This document shows positions 1-8,696 of a stretch of DNA of 64,000 nt, piece by piece. The translations under genes were made by a program, and so were the position numbers. The notes beneath the pieces were generated by a model, which saw only the letters and a program-made list of their open reading frames with translations, was not told where the DNA came from and did not search any database. The stretch comes from JAXLWB01 sp046328715 (GTDB lineage: Bacteria; Chloroflexota; Anaerolineae; Caldilineales; Caldilineaceae): positions 124,001 through 188,000 of the forward strand of contig JAXLWB010000001.1 in NCBI GenBank assembly GCA_046328715.1, given 5' to 3'. How positions within the stretch are numbered: position 1 is the first letter of the stretch; each line of letters opens with the position of its first letter.

Positions 1-671
1 CAGTTCCAACTATGACCGACACCGGGTGCAGTACGAATCTCCACGTTTGGTAGCCCCTCTTTCAATTTGATGAGCGATTGTTGAATCTGTGTCACCTCTC
101 GTTCACCGGCAACTACCAGGGTTGGACATGTCATGAATTTGGCATTGGCTGGCAAATCGTAGGCTGAATTTTCACTTCCTGCTGCAGCGATCACTTGTTC
201 CGAGGTGAGCAGTGCATGTTGCACAAAGGTTTCAAGATCTACTTCAGGGATGCGCAGTTGCTTGGCGGTTGCACGCACCAGGAAGCGGATCTTGCTCAAT
301 GGCGCAGTCAACTTGATCAGCCAGAAGAGTGGGCTGCTCTTTGCAATTGGTATCACATTTAGCCCACTGCAAACCAAGTGATCGACGACCTCGGGCGTGT
401 TACACGCCAGCCGCAATGCAACCTGTGCCCCAAGCGACAAGCCGACCACATGTGCTCTGCCCTGCGGTGTTTGTTTGCGGATCAAGGCGGCAATCTGCGC
501 CGCACTCTCATCCATCGACTGCCAACGCTGCTGATTGTTTGCACCGTGCCCAGGCAAGTCCGGTGTGAAGCAAGTAAAATCACTCAACAACGGCAATTGA
601 TATTTCCACATCCAACTGTCAATGCCAAGTCCGTGGATAAATACCAGTGGAGGATGGATAAGCTCTGTCAT
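1..671 (-). CDS. alpha/beta hydrolase, partial (3' end outside window)
   Basis: Reading the minus strand from an ATG at 671 gives about 223 open codons running off the window. The product starts MTELIHPPLVFIHGLG, with the oxyanion-hole HG pair near residue 13. The nucleophile elbow GLSLG lies near residues 84-88 and a GVGHSWN stretch near the window edge is the likely catalytic histidine. This is the single-domain alpha/beta hydrolase fold (esterase, lactonase or C-C hydrolase), and the substrate cannot be told. No strong ribosome site precedes the ATG. Only the last few dozen residues should be missing. It lies upstream of the GH13 gene's terminator side, with a palindrome between them. Confidence 0.85.
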   Translation of the reverse strand, partial: MTELIHPPLVFIHGLGIDSWMWKYQLPLLSDFTCFTPDLPGHGANNQQRWQSMDESAAQIAALIRKQTPQGRAHVVGLSLGAQVALRLACNTPEVVDHLVCSGLNVIPIAKSSPLFWLIKLTAPLSKIRFLVRATAKQLRIPEVDLETFVQHALLTSEQVIAAAGSENSAYDLPANAKFMTCPTLVVAGEREVTQIQQSLIKLKEGLPNVEIRTAPGVGHSWN

Positions 672-722
672 TTCTGTTAGGCAATTACAAAAAACGGATA
701 GTAGACCCTTTTGTTTAAATTT

Positions 723-835
723 GGTAACTGCTCAGCCTCTCGTGAAACAACAATGAGTGAAGAGAGTAACGAAGGGTCACATGACATTTTTCGTTTATTC
801 CTTTATTCGTTGTTGTGTAGTGCCTGAGCAGTTAC
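723..835. repeat. palindromic element between alpha/beta hydrolase and GH13 genes
   Basis: GTAACTGCTCAG at 724-735 is the exact reverse complement of CTGAGCAGTTAC at 824-835. A second inner match follows (GAAACAACAA against TTGTTGT). The element reaches into the stop codon of the GH13 gene, so it may serve as its transcription end, although no U-tract is obvious. Confidence 0.55.
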
Positions 836-2526
836 ACCGATTGCGCTATTTCGGCGATGATAATTTCAAAAGGTGCCAGGGTGAGCGCATCCAGATGAAA
901 CGTTTGCTCATCCCGGGCTGCGCTGGTAAAGAGCAGCCTTGACAGCTTCACACCCGCGTCGAACGCAATCGCCTGTGCGCTAGCTGAGAAATTAAGCACA
1001 ACCAAACAGCACTGTTCGGTCGCTTGGTCCGTGCGCAAAAAGGCTAGATACTCTTTGCTGTCGAGATGGAGCGCTTCGTAATCACCCGTAACAAGTGCTG
1101 GTGCCGCACGACGGAGGTGCAGCAGCCGCCGATAGAAATTTAACATCGAAGCAGGATCATCGATCTGGTCGGCGACATTGACGCCGTTGGCATAGTCAGG
1201 GTGGACGGGCAGCCAGGGTTGCACTGCGGACGGGCTAAAGCCAGCGTTGGGTGCCGCGCTCCACTGTAACGGACTGCGACAGCGATCTCGGGTCATGGCG
1301 ATGACGGTGCGTAGTGCATCTTCTGGCGCAAGGTTCATCTTGTCGGTCAGCATGGCATACTGTTTGATGGCGGCAGTGTCACGAAATGTCTCCAGGCTGC
1401 TTAATTCCAGATCGCTCATGCCGATCTCTTCGCCGTTAAAAAGAAACGGTGTGCCCTTGAGGGTCAGCAGCAGTGCGACGTGCAGCCGCGCCAATGCAGC
1501 GTTATTGGCCCCATCACCGTAACGACTCCATAGCCGCCGGCCATCGTGGTTGCCAAGTGTATTACAGGGCCAGGCATCAACCGGAAGTTCGGCCAGCCGT
1601 ACTGCCTGATTGGCCCGGATATGAGACGGTGTTAGCCGCTCCGTCTGCATCAGTGGAAAGTTGAAGACCAGGTGTAATTCATCGTTGTTGGTTCCATGAA
1701 AGGCGACATTCTCATCCTCGCCGATCAGGACGCGATCTCCTGGATATTCATTGAGCAGGCTACGCAATTCCTGCATCAACTCGTGCAGACCCGGTTGCCG
1801 AATCTGATAGCGCAGCAAGGTATCATAGTCCTGTTTATTCAAGAGGTTGGCGTCTAGAATCTCATCAACGCTGCGTGGTAGCTCATGATCGGGCATGTCT
1901 GGGTGTTCGTAAACGGTCGCAATTGCGTCCAGTCGGAAACCATCCACGCCCAGGTCGAGCCAGAAGCGCACAGCCTCCCACATCGCCTGCTTGACCTCTG
2001 GATTGCGCCAGTTGAGGTCGGGCTGCTCTTTAAGGAAAATGTGGTAGTAGTATTGCTCCGTATTAGCATCATATTCCCAAGCCGAGCCGCCGAAGATCGA
2101 CGCCCAATTGTTGGGTGGCGCGTCCTGTTTTCCATCGCACCAGATGTACCAATCGCGCTTGGGATTGTCCCGACTGGAACGGGATTCGATAAACCAGGGA
2201 TGCTGATCCGAGGTGTGATTGAGCACGAGGTCAAGCACTACCCGCAGTCCACGGGCATGGGCTTCGCTCAGAAAGGTTTTGAAATCTTCCAATGTGCCAT
2301 ACTCGGGGGCAACACCCGTGTAATCGGAAATATCGTAGCCGCAGTCGAGGAAGGGCGACGGGAAATGGGGCGACAGCCAGATCGCATCAATGCCCAGATC
2401 GCGCAGGTAATCGAGTTTGCTGATGATGCCGGGAAAGTCGCCGATGCCATCGCCATTGCCGTCGGCAAAGCTGCGCGGATAAATTTGATAGAAAACTGCC
2501 TGTTGCCACCACTTTAGGTCGCTCAT
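832..2526 (-). CDS. GH13 alpha-glucosidase / oligo-1,6-glucosidase-like enzyme
   Basis: 564 residues. The protein opens with the classic GH13 oligo-1,6-glucosidase start (WWQQAVFYQIYPRSFADGNG). Conserved region I is LDLVLNHTSD near 98-107. Region II is GVDGFRLDA with nucleophile Asp200. Region III is LIGEDE with acid/base Glu270. Region IV is NTLGNHDG with Asp328. A C-terminal beta-sandwich follows. Family members hydrolyse alpha-1,4 or alpha-1,6 bonds of short glucosides, sucrose or trehalose in the cytoplasm. There is no signal peptide. The start is supported by GAGGAATC before the ATG. Exact specificity cannot be assigned. It is complete, with no disrupted catalytic residue. Confidence 0.95.
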   Translation of the reverse strand: MSDLKWWQQAVFYQIYPRSFADGNGDGIGDFPGIISKLDYLRDLGIDAIWLSPHFPSPFLDCGYDISDYTGVAPEYGTLEDFKTFLSEAHARGLRVVLDLVLNHTSDQHPWFIESRSSRDNPKRDWYIWCDGKQDAPPNNWASIFGGSAWEYDANTEQYYYHIFLKEQPDLNWRNPEVKQAMWEAVRFWLDLGVDGFRLDAIATVYEHPDMPDHELPRSVDEILDANLLNKQDYDTLLRYQIRQPGLHELMQELRSLLNEYPGDRVLIGEDENVAFHGTNNDELHLVFNFPLMQTERLTPSHIRANQAVRLAELPVDAWPCNTLGNHDGRRLWSRYGDGANNAALARLHVALLLTLKGTPFLFNGEEIGMSDLELSSLETFRDTAAIKQYAMLTDKMNLAPEDALRTVIAMTRDRCRSPLQWSAAPNAGFSPSAVQPWLPVHPDYANGVNVADQIDDPASMLNFYRRLLHLRRAAPALVTGDYEALHLDSKEYLAFLRTDQATEQCCLVVLNFSASAQAIAFDAGVKLSRLLFTSAARDEQTFHLDALTLAPFEIIIAEIAQSV

Positions 2527-2539
2527 GATTCCTCAAGTA

Positions 2540-2610
2540 TTTAAAATTAGTAAGACAGTAAGACAGTAGCTGACGAACTGACTCACTGACCCACTGTCCT
2601 ACTGCCCCAC
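2540..2610. repeat. CAGTA(G/A)GACAGT-type repeat copy
   Basis: The strand reads gtaagacagtaagacagtag and then cactgtcctactgcc. These are short units of the same family that forms a perfect hairpin at 4388-4463. It sits between the SDR stop and the GH13 start. Confidence 0.45.
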
Positions 2611-3435
2611 CTGCCGCAAGTACGGAAAGGTACTCAACGGCGTCGTTGTCATTAATCCGCCATCCACGGGCAGCACCACGCCTGTGATCCAGCGGGCCTC
2701 GTCACTGGCCAGAAAGAGCGCCGCCCATGCTACATCCCAGGCGGTGCCTTCTGTACCCAAGGGTGACGCTTCGCGCCGTAAGGCACGCCCCTCTTCGTTG
2801 ACATAGGGTGCCACCAATGGGGTGTAGATAAAACCGGGCGCAATACAGTTGACTCGAATCCCTTGCCGCCCATGTTGCACCGCCATCGCCGTGCTCAAGG
2901 CCGCTACGCCACCCTTAGAGGCAGCATAGGCAGCCAACGGCGAAAACGCCCCCGAACGCAGCCCCTCGACTGAACCCATGTTAATGATTGATCCGCCTCC
3001 TGCTGCAATCATCTGCGGAATGGCATATTTGCTGGTCAACATCATGCTCTTGAGGTTGACATCGAACACCCGCTCCCACGCCTCTTCGCTGACATCGACT
3101 ACCGTGCCCGAGGCGGTGATGCCAACGTTGTTAACCAAAATGTGTAACGCCCCATAGCGTGCCACCGCCGTCTCGACCATCGCTTGACAGTCGGCTGCAC
3201 TGGTTACGTCACCGGCAAAGACTGCGGCCTCGCCGCCTTCGGCCAGGATCTCGTCACACGTCTCCTGGGCATTTTGCACAAGACGGTCGACCAGCAAAAC
3301 CTTGGCCCCGGCACGGGCAAAGAGAGTGGCAATCGCCTTGCCTGTGCCGACACCCGGTCCGCTGGAGCCTGCACCCGTGACAATGGCGACTTTATGATGC
3401 AGCCGCGGCGTATGATTCATGGTATATTGAGACAT
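2599..3435 (-). CDS. short-chain dehydrogenase/reductase (classical SDR)
   Basis: 278 residues from the preferred ATG at 3435, which has GGAAG seven bases upstream; an in-frame ATG lies 18 bases further out at 3453. The Rossmann glycine motif is GAGSSGPGVGTG near the N terminus, followed by NNVG, an Asn in DVNLK, Ser in INMGS, and the active-site YAASK. The C terminus DGGLMTTTPL follows the usual VDGG turn. Such enzymes oxidise or reduce alcohols and ketones with NAD(P). It is divergent from the DapA-family gene with only about 50 bases between starts, so the two probably share a regulatory region and one catabolic pathway, perhaps of sugar acids. Confidence 0.92.
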   Translation of the reverse strand: MSQYTMNHTPRLHHKVAIVTGAGSSGPGVGTGKAIATLFARAGAKVLLVDRLVQNAQETCDEILAEGGEAAVFAGDVTSAADCQAMVETAVARYGALHILVNNVGITASGTVVDVSEEAWERVFDVNLKSMMLTSKYAIPQMIAAGGGSIINMGSVEGLRSGAFSPLAAYAASKGGVAALSTAMAVQHGRQGIRVNCIAPGFIYTPLVAPYVNEEGRALRREASPLGTEGTAWDVAWAALFLASDEARWITGVVLPVDGGLMTTTPLSTFPYLRQVGQ

Positions 3436-3488
3436 CCCATTCTTCCAATCCATCCTGTAATCTGACGATCACAAAGGAGTTACCAATT

Positions 3489-4385
3489 ATGTCCGATTTC
3501 CAAGGGATTTTTCCTGCAATCATAACCCCGATGACTAGCGATGGCAAACTCAACGAGCAGGCCTTTCGCCAGGTGATGGAGTTCAACATTCAGGCCGGTG
3601 TTCACGGTTTTTGGGTGGCGGGCGGCACGGGTGAAAGTATCCTGCTCAGCGATGGTGAGAACCAGCGCATTGCCGAGATCGCCGCCGATCAGAATCAGGG
3701 GCGGGTTGCCAACATCATGCATGTGGGTGCGCCGACGACGGTACGCTCTGCTCGCTTGGCCGAACATGCGGCCAAGGCAGGCGTCGAGGCGATCTGCTGT
3801 GTGCCGCCCTTCTTCTATGGCCAGAGCGATGAGGCGATTGTCGAGCACTATCGTATTGTGGCCGAGGCTGCCAATCTACCCTTCTTTGTCTACAACCTAC
3901 CGCAATCGACCAATGTCGAGATTACCCCGGCACTGATGCGCAAAATCCAGGAGAAGGTGCCGCAACTGGCGGGACTGAAACACTCCGCCCCCTACCAGGG
4001 TTATGTGCGTGATTTTGCCAAGATGGGATTGGCCTGTTTTGTCGGCAACTGTCGGCTGATGTTGCCTGCACTGACGATTGGTGCCGTTGGCTGTGTCGAT
4101 GGTCCACCCAACCTGGTGCCGGAACGCTGGGTGGCGCTCTGGCAGGCATGGCAAGCTGGCGATCTGGCGGCGGCAGTAGCGGCCCAAGAACGAGCTTCCC
4201 AGGTGGCCGATCTGGTCAAGCCTTTCCGCTTTCATGCCATCGCCAAGGCGGTACTCAGCGCCCGCCTCGGCATCGACTGCGGCCATCCGCGTCCGCCCAT
4301 GCAATCACTCACGGAAGAGGAACACAACGAATTGATGGCCGCACTCGCCAAGTTGGAATTGGAGGATGTAAGCAGCAGTCAGTAG
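3489..4385 (+). CDS. dihydrodipicolinate synthase family aldolase (DapA-like)
   Basis: 298 residues, the normal length for the DHDPS/NAL family. The (beta/alpha)8 barrel carries GGTGES near 45-50, Tyr135 in the YNLPQ motif and the Schiff-base Lys164 in GLKHS. The Gly-x-x-Gly-Glu family motif is intact. Family members cleave or form C-C bonds of 2-keto acids (lysine pathway, N-acetylneuraminate, KDG, and others). Placement beside a GH13 enzyme, an SDR and a 2-oxoglutarate dioxygenase suggests a catabolic keto-acid aldolase rather than the lysine enzyme. AAAGGAG lies nine bases before the ATG. Confidence 0.92.
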   Translation: MSDFQGIFPAIITPMTSDGKLNEQAFRQVMEFNIQAGVHGFWVAGGTGESILLSDGENQRIAEIAADQNQGRVANIMHVGAPTTVRSARLAEHAAKAGVEAICCVPPFFYGQSDEAIVEHYRIVAEAANLPFFVYNLPQSTNVEITPALMRKIQEKVPQLAGLKHSAPYQGYVRDFAKMGLACFVGNCRLMLPALTIGAVGCVDGPPNLVPERWVALWQAWQAGDLAAAVAAQERASQVADLVKPFRFHAIAKAVLSARLGIDCGHPRPPMQSLTEEEHNELMAALAKLELEDVSSSQ

Positions 4386-4387
4386 AA

Positions 4388-4463
4388 CAGTAGGACAGTG
4401 GGACAGTGTCGGTACCGCCCGACAATTACTGTTCTACTGTCTTACCGTCCCACTGTCCTACTG
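4388..4463. terminator. hairpin between convergent genes, built from CAGTAGGACAGT repeats
   Basis: CAGTAGGACAGTGGGAC (4388-4404) is perfectly complementary to GTCCCACTGTCCTACTG (4447-4463), giving a 17-bp stem. It fills the space between the DapA-like stop (4385) and the dioxygenase stop (4466), so it is well placed as a two-way terminator. The same units recur near 2550 and 43830. Confidence 0.6.
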
Positions 4464-4465
4464 AC

Positions 4466-5512
4466 TCACTGCAACTCCAGCCCCATTTCGGTCAACACTG
4501 CTTCCGCGGCTTGGGCGGCGGGTGTGCCAGGTGTGTTTTTGACCACGCGACGCAGACGATAGATCGCATGCGCATTGCCAGCTTTGGCCAGGGCAAGCGC
4601 TTCGGCAAAGCCTTTGTCGGCATAGCTCATATCACGTGGCACAACCGGATTGGCATAGGCTTTCCAGTAATACTTCAGGTCGTCGGATTGCCATCCTGGG
4701 TAGATCTTTTCCCATTGCAACTGGCTGGGACCATGTGGCTCTAACATGTGCTCGGCAATCGGGTCGCCAACTGCTTGGTAACGATTGTCGAGCGAAAGCC
4801 GCAGTCTATCTTCGGTGTAGTTGGGTAAGGCGCGATGGATAGTCAGGGCCGGGAAGATCAAGCTGTCGCCGATTTCGTAGTCAGTGCTATGCCAGACCGG
4901 GTCGATCTCGTCGTGTTCCAACTCATCGACAAAGAGCCCACCCGCACCCAGCGAAAAGTGGTGATCGAGCACCCGGTTGACTTTGTGTGAGCGAGGGATG
5001 ACAGCCAAGCCGCCCAGTTCGATTGGACAATCCCCAACCGGTGCCCAACAGGTGAGATTGTCGTAGCTGCCCTGAAAGTGGACAAAATCCTGATGGGTCG
5101 GTGTGGTGTGTTCGGTATACTTGGGAAACCAAATGCGGGCGATCTTTTGGGGGTGGGCCATGATCGGTCGCCCCATGATTTTCTCGATCATCTCAGTCAC
5201 TTCGGGCCAGTGACCTGAACGGTGAAAGGCTTCCAACTTGTAGACTTCGGCATAACCGGCGCTATAGGCATTGTCGCCCTCGGTACATTGTTTGCTGATA
5301 TCGGCGATCCCATCCATGGGGTCAGTTCCGGCGACGAGCCAGCCCACCCGTTGAATGGTGCTCATCATCTCATGGCGCAGCGCACGCATCTTATCGGGGT
5401 TCTGTAGCCGTTTGAAAAAGAGATACCCCTCATCGGCGATCCGGCTGCGCAATTCCTCGGGGTCATTCATCGCATCATTCGAAACACGCAATGCTTTGAT
5501 TTCGTTGGACAT
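4466..5512 (-). CDS. phytanoyl-CoA dioxygenase family Fe(II)/2-oxoglutarate oxygenase
   Basis: 348 residues from the ATG at 5512, preceded by AAGGAG at ideal spacing; an in-frame GTG 21 bases upstream is less likely. The iron facial triad is visible: His140-x-Asp142 in THQDF and His226 in TIHRALPN. Arg236 in EDRLRL is the likely 2-oxoglutarate anchor. The double-stranded beta-helix core spans roughly 130-250. PhyH-family members hydroxylate unactivated carbons of small molecules, and the substrate is unknown. It lies just downstream of the FMN oxidase on the same strand, with a hairpin between. Confidence 0.9.
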   Translation of the reverse strand: MSNEIKALRVSNDAMNDPEELRSRIADEGYLFFKRLQNPDKMRALRHEMMSTIQRVGWLVAGTDPMDGIADISKQCTEGDNAYSAGYAEVYKLEAFHRSGHWPEVTEMIEKIMGRPIMAHPQKIARIWFPKYTEHTTPTHQDFVHFQGSYDNLTCWAPVGDCPIELGGLAVIPRSHKVNRVLDHHFSLGAGGLFVDELEHDEIDPVWHSTDYEIGDSLIFPALTIHRALPNYTEDRLRLSLDNRYQAVGDPIAEHMLEPHGPSQLQWEKIYPGWQSDDLKYYWKAYANPVVPRDMSYADKGFAEALALAKAGNAHAIYRLRRVVKNTPGTPAAQAAEAVLTEMGLELQ

Positions 5513-5555
5513 GCTCTGCTCCTTGTTGGTCACCTTATTTAGTTACCGAAACTCG

Positions 5556-5612
5556 TCTTCCGGGAAGGCTATAGCAACAGACCTACTCAAATGCAGAACC
5601 CTTCCCGGAAGA
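5556..5612. terminator. CTTCCGGGAAGG hairpin, copy 1
   Basis: TCTTCCGGGAAGG... at 5556-5570 pairs with the ACCCTTCCCGGAAGA arm at 5598-5612. It begins about 17 bases after the stop of the alpha-hydroxy-acid oxidase gene, so a role as terminator is plausible. The two arms recur exactly at 8311-8367. Confidence 0.55.
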
Positions 5613-5628
5613 TTGCAAACTCACTCTG

Positions 5629-6792
5629 TTAATCATGCACCAAAAACTTTGGCAAATCCTTCAATGTTCCACAACCGATTTGGCCCATCGCACAACGTAG
5701 TTCCGCTTTAAGAATTTTCATGACATGATCGCCCCCCTGTTTGTCGAGCGCGGCACAGGCATAGAGGAAGGGGCGGCCCATGAGCACAAAGTCGGCCCCT
5801 AGTGCAATCATGCGGGCGATGTCCAACCCGTTGCGCACACCGCTATCCACAAGCAGCGGCACGTTGGGCCCAACCGCAGAGCGGATCTTTGGCAGCACCG
5901 CTACAGTGGAGGGAGCGGCGTCCAGTTGTCGCCCGCCATGATTGGAGACCACGAAACCATCGGCTCCCAGCTTCAAATATTCTTTGGCTTCATCCCCATC
6001 CATTACGCCCTTGACGACCAGTTTGCCCTTCCAGAGGTCACGCACCTGGGCAAAGCGCTGCGGCGAAATATAGCCACCCATGCGGTCACGGATAAAGTGG
6101 GTCGAGGCGGTGATCGACTTGCCAATGTGCGCCCCTTGCCCCATCTCAAAGTAAGGCTTGGCGTTGACAAATTCGGGTATGCCGGCGAACAACATACGCA
6201 GCGCCCAATTGGGGTGGGTGACCATCTGCGCCAGCGTACTGAGATTGAATTGTGGCGGCACTGAGATGCCATTGCGGATATCGTGCTCGCGGCGGGTTTC
6301 GTAGGGTACATCGACGGTGATCAACAGTGTGTCATAGCCGACCTTCATGCATCGCCCGAGCAGGTCTTTGAGCACTTCTGGCTCCTTGGGCGTGTAAAGT
6401 TGGAACCAACTATTTTCGCCAGCAATCGTGCGAATCTCTTCGAGCGTGACCGTCGCAACTGTACTGAGGGTATAGGGAATGTTGTGCGCTTTGGCAGCGG
6501 CGGCCAGGATCTTTTCCGAATTGGCCCAGATCAAGCCGGAAAGTCCGACCGGAGCCACGCCAAAGGGGGCATCATAGGTGCGCCCGAAGAGCTTGGTCTG
6601 AATCTGCGGCTGGCTGCCATTCGAAAGATAGCGAGGCATAAATTCCACGGCGTTGAGTGCATCCCGATTCTTTTGCACGGAATGTCCGCCGCCCAGACCC
6701 ATAAAAAGATAGTCACGCACAAACTGGGGCATGCGGCGATAGGCAACCGGCTCCATGTCTGCTACAGAGGGGTATCGTTTGTCGATATTCAT
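5629..6792 (-). CDS. FMN-dependent alpha-hydroxy-acid oxidase (lactate/glycolate oxidase family)
   Basis: 387 residues from the ATG at 6792, which has AAAGG upstream; a longer in-frame reading to 6885 lacks one and runs through low-complexity sequence. The active-site signature SNHGGRQLD places the catalytic His285 and the substrate-binding Arg288. Lys261 in VVKGV and the phosphate-binding DSGVRNG...GRPF segment (316-342) bind FMN. These enzymes oxidise lactate, glycolate, mandelate or similar 2-hydroxy acids. Loop 4 has YETRREHDIRNG, the usual family pattern. The short fragment at 17356-17400 encodes a similar N-terminal FVRDYL stretch. Confidence 0.93.
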   Translation of the reverse strand: MNIDKRYPSVADMEPVAYRRMPQFVRDYLFMGLGGGHSVQKNRDALNAVEFMPRYLSNGSQPQIQTKLFGRTYDAPFGVAPVGLSGLIWANSEKILAAAAKAHNIPYTLSTVATVTLEEIRTIAGENSWFQLYTPKEPEVLKDLLGRCMKVGYDTLLITVDVPYETRREHDIRNGISVPPQFNLSTLAQMVTHPNWALRMLFAGIPEFVNAKPYFEMGQGAHIGKSITASTHFIRDRMGGYISPQRFAQVRDLWKGKLVVKGVMDGDEAKEYLKLGADGFVVSNHGGRQLDAAPSTVAVLPKIRSAVGPNVPLLVDSGVRNGLDIARMIALGADFVLMGRPFLYACAALDKQGGDHVMKILKAELRCAMGQIGCGTLKDLPKFLVHD

Positions 6793-7073
6793 TTGGATAA
6801 GACCTTTCTGGAAAAATTGCGAATGGCGAGTTGCGAATTGCGAGATGGTTCGACAGCCATTCAATTCTACAGAATGGTATACCAAAGTTTATGTTTGAGG
6901 TAATTTTGATGGGCTGATATGAGTGAAAGGGTGAGAGTAGGGTGATATGAGCAGTGGAACGGTCATTTGGTGGTGAACATTCAGCTCACTTGCTGGTCAG
7001 TGATCAACAGTTAGCAAACAAGGCGGGCACCTTAGCTTCATCTCTTTCGACTCATACTCAATCTGCAACGATA

Positions 7074-7523
7074 TTACAATGATGTCTCGCCCAACAGCGC
7101 TAACGCCTCAAGGGCCAAGATCCTGACATTTTCTGGCATTTTTGCAGTCAGGATTTCCTCACGGGTGTACCAATGCAGTTGATTTGACTCCCCAAGTTGT
7201 GGCTCGACTTGCTCCGTTCTTGTCGTTGCGTAATAGATAAAATCAATGTGTTGATGATACGGATTGATATTAATCAGCAACATATGAACGGGTCTTATCA
7301 GCAATCGCACATCGGGAAAAAGAGTAGGGTCAGGATTATAAAGCTGAACGGATAAACCGGTCTCCTCTTTGACTTCGCGCAGGGCTGCCTCTTCGGGTAA
7401 CTCATCTCGATCTACGTGACCGCCAACCGGCAACAAAGTACCGAATTTCTTGTGAAGATGTAATAGTACACGTGAACGGTGAACGATCAGCACAGTTGAT
7501 GTAAAGTGTCTGGTGATTTCCAT
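7074..7523 (-). CDS. NUDIX hydrolase
   Basis: 149 residues. A full Nudix box lies at residues 35-57: G-x5-E-x7-REVKEETGL. The metal-binding glutamates are all present. Family members cleave nucleoside diphosphates linked to another group, acting as house-cleaning or mRNA-decapping enzymes; the substrate is not predictable here. The ATG begins two bases after the stop of an isoprenylcysteine-methyltransferase-like gene fragment. The gene opens a long run of minus-strand accessory genes. Confidence 0.92.
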   Translation of the reverse strand: MEITRHFTSTVLIVHRSRVLLHLHKKFGTLLPVGGHVDRDELPEEAALREVKEETGLSVQLYNPDPTLFPDVRLLIRPVHMLLININPYHQHIDFIYYATTRTEQVEPQLGESNQLHWYTREEILTAKMPENVRILALEALALLGETSL

Positions 7524-7524
7524 A

Positions 7525-7653
7525 TTAGTAGATCCCAGGCAGCAAGCGCTTCATACGACCAGCATAGGCTGCGTAGGCTGCTCTGAAATGGCGCAGGAGC
7601 GCCTGCTCCTCGACACGAATCCGATACAGGGCGGCCCAACGCAGTACGAGTTT
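7525..7653 (-). pseudogene. C-terminal fragment of an isoprenylcysteine/phospholipid methyltransferase (ICMT/PEMT)
   Basis: Immediately after the stop codon of the DHFR-family gene the same frame stays open for about 42 codons. It encodes RIRVEEQALLRHF, then YAAYAGRMKRLLPGIY and a stop. This is the characteristic C terminus of ICMT-type methyltransferases (R-x-E-E-x-x-L, F, Y-x-x-Y, R-x-x-P-x-x-Y). The membrane domain and start are absent, so it is a remnant squeezed between two intact genes. Confidence 0.7.
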
Positions 7654-8250
7654 TCATAAACGTGCAGGGGCAATCGTCCCTGCACGTTCATAATTGACGA
7701 CAATGACGCCACACGGGGCGACGGTGCTTTCCGTTACCTTGAACGCTGCCGGGATCGTACTATCGGCAAACAAGCGCTTGCCAACGCCCAACGTGACCGG
7801 ATAGATCATCAGCCAGAAGGTATCAACCAGATCATGCTTGATCAGCGTCTGCAGCAGATTGCCACTGCCCCAAACGTGCAAGTCCGGCCCTGGCTGTTGC
7901 TTGATTTGCGCGACCTTTTCCGCTACATCGCCGTTTAGAAACACGGACGGCTGCCATTGGCTAGATGTCAGGGTATTCGAGGCGACATACTTAGTCGCCG
8001 CGTTGACGCCAGGCCAGATGTCCCCATGCTGTGGCCAATATGGTTCCCAAATTTCAAAAGTTTTGCGCCCTAACAACAGGTCGAAGGTCATGTTCATCTG
8101 CTTCCTCAGGGCTGCTCCCAGAATCTCGTCGGAATAAGGCGCAATCCACCCGCCATAGGCGAAGCCACCGCTGCGATCTTCGTCTGGCCCGCCTGGGCCT
8201 TGGATCACACCATCCAGGGAGATATGTTCCTGCACAATTACTTTTCTCAT
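7654..8250 (-). CDS. dihydrofolate reductase family protein (RibD C-terminal domain)
   Basis: 198 residues. It opens MRKVIVQEHISLDGVIQGPGG, the hallmark start of the DHFR/RibD_C superfamily. LGRKTFEIW follows in the middle. DLHVWGSGNLLQTLIKHDLVD is the glycine-rich NADPH-binding stretch, and the C terminus GVIVVNYERAG is typical. These are stand-alone NADPH reductases of unknown substrate, not housekeeping FolA. AAAGGA precedes the ATG. A repeat hairpin (8311-8367) lies upstream. Confidence 0.9.
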   Translation of the reverse strand: MRKVIVQEHISLDGVIQGPGGPDEDRSGGFAYGGWIAPYSDEILGAALRKQMNMTFDLLLGRKTFEIWEPYWPQHGDIWPGVNAATKYVASNTLTSSQWQPSVFLNGDVAEKVAQIKQQPGPDLHVWGSGNLLQTLIKHDLVDTFWLMIYPVTLGVGKRLFADSTIPAAFKVTESTVAPCGVIVVNYERAGTIAPARL

Positions 8251-8310
8251 GACTCGGTTCCTTTATAATACGCTCGCGGCTCTACATCGAAAAATTTAAT
8301 CAGGCAATCC

Positions 8311-8367
8311 TCTTCCGGGAAGGCTCTTGCGCAAGACAAACGATAGTAATCTACCCTTCCCGGAAGA
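8311..8367. repeat. CTTCCGGGAAGG hairpin, copy 2
   Basis: The two 15-base arms (8311-8325 and 8353-8367) are identical to those at 5556-5612, with a different loop of similar length. It lies 60 bases upstream of the DHFR-family gene start. Confidence 0.55.
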
Positions 8368-8488
8368 TGTTTATGAAGGGGCTGAATAGCTATTGAAAAA
8401 GTCGTTAATCATCGGAACGATGACGGACATGCGAGCCATCAGCGTGACGTGGGTGGTATTGGTATGCTCCTCATTACTCAATTTTAGC

Positions 8489-8674
8489 TCATGGCTTTAT
8501 TTTTCCCGCGAACCCTAATACCAGAAGAACGAATCCTACTCCCATTGCAAACCCACTTCCTGATAACCCTACCACATCCACACTTCTTATATCCTGTGAA
8601 AATCGGAGTAGACCAACGATTCCAACAATAAAGAGAAGACCGACCAAAGGCAAAAAGCGTCTTGAGCTTTCCAT
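8489..8674 (-). CDS. small two-helix membrane protein, unknown
   Basis: 61 residues with two hydrophobic segments: LVGLLFIVGIVGLL near 10-23 and FAMGVGFVLLVLGFAG near 42-57. It ends in a short basic tail. I do not recognise a family. It is kept because AGGAG sits seven bases before the ATG and it fills a gap in a same-strand array. It would sit in the cytoplasmic membrane. Confidence 0.6.
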   Translation of the reverse strand: MESSRRFLPLVGLLFIVGIVGLLRFSQDIRSVDVVGLSGSGFAMGVGFVLLVLGFAGKIKP

Positions 8675-8696
8675 CTTTATCTCCTAGTGTACAACA

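Noticed and set aside
1885..2517. Long plus-strand frame (210 codons) opposite the GH13 gene
   Set aside because: It lies wholly inside the GH13 gene, whose catalytic motifs are in the minus frame. The composition shows no family.
6283..6903. 206-codon plus-strand frame
   Set aside because: Antisense to the alpha-hydroxy-acid oxidase, which has clear active-site motifs. No ribosome site.
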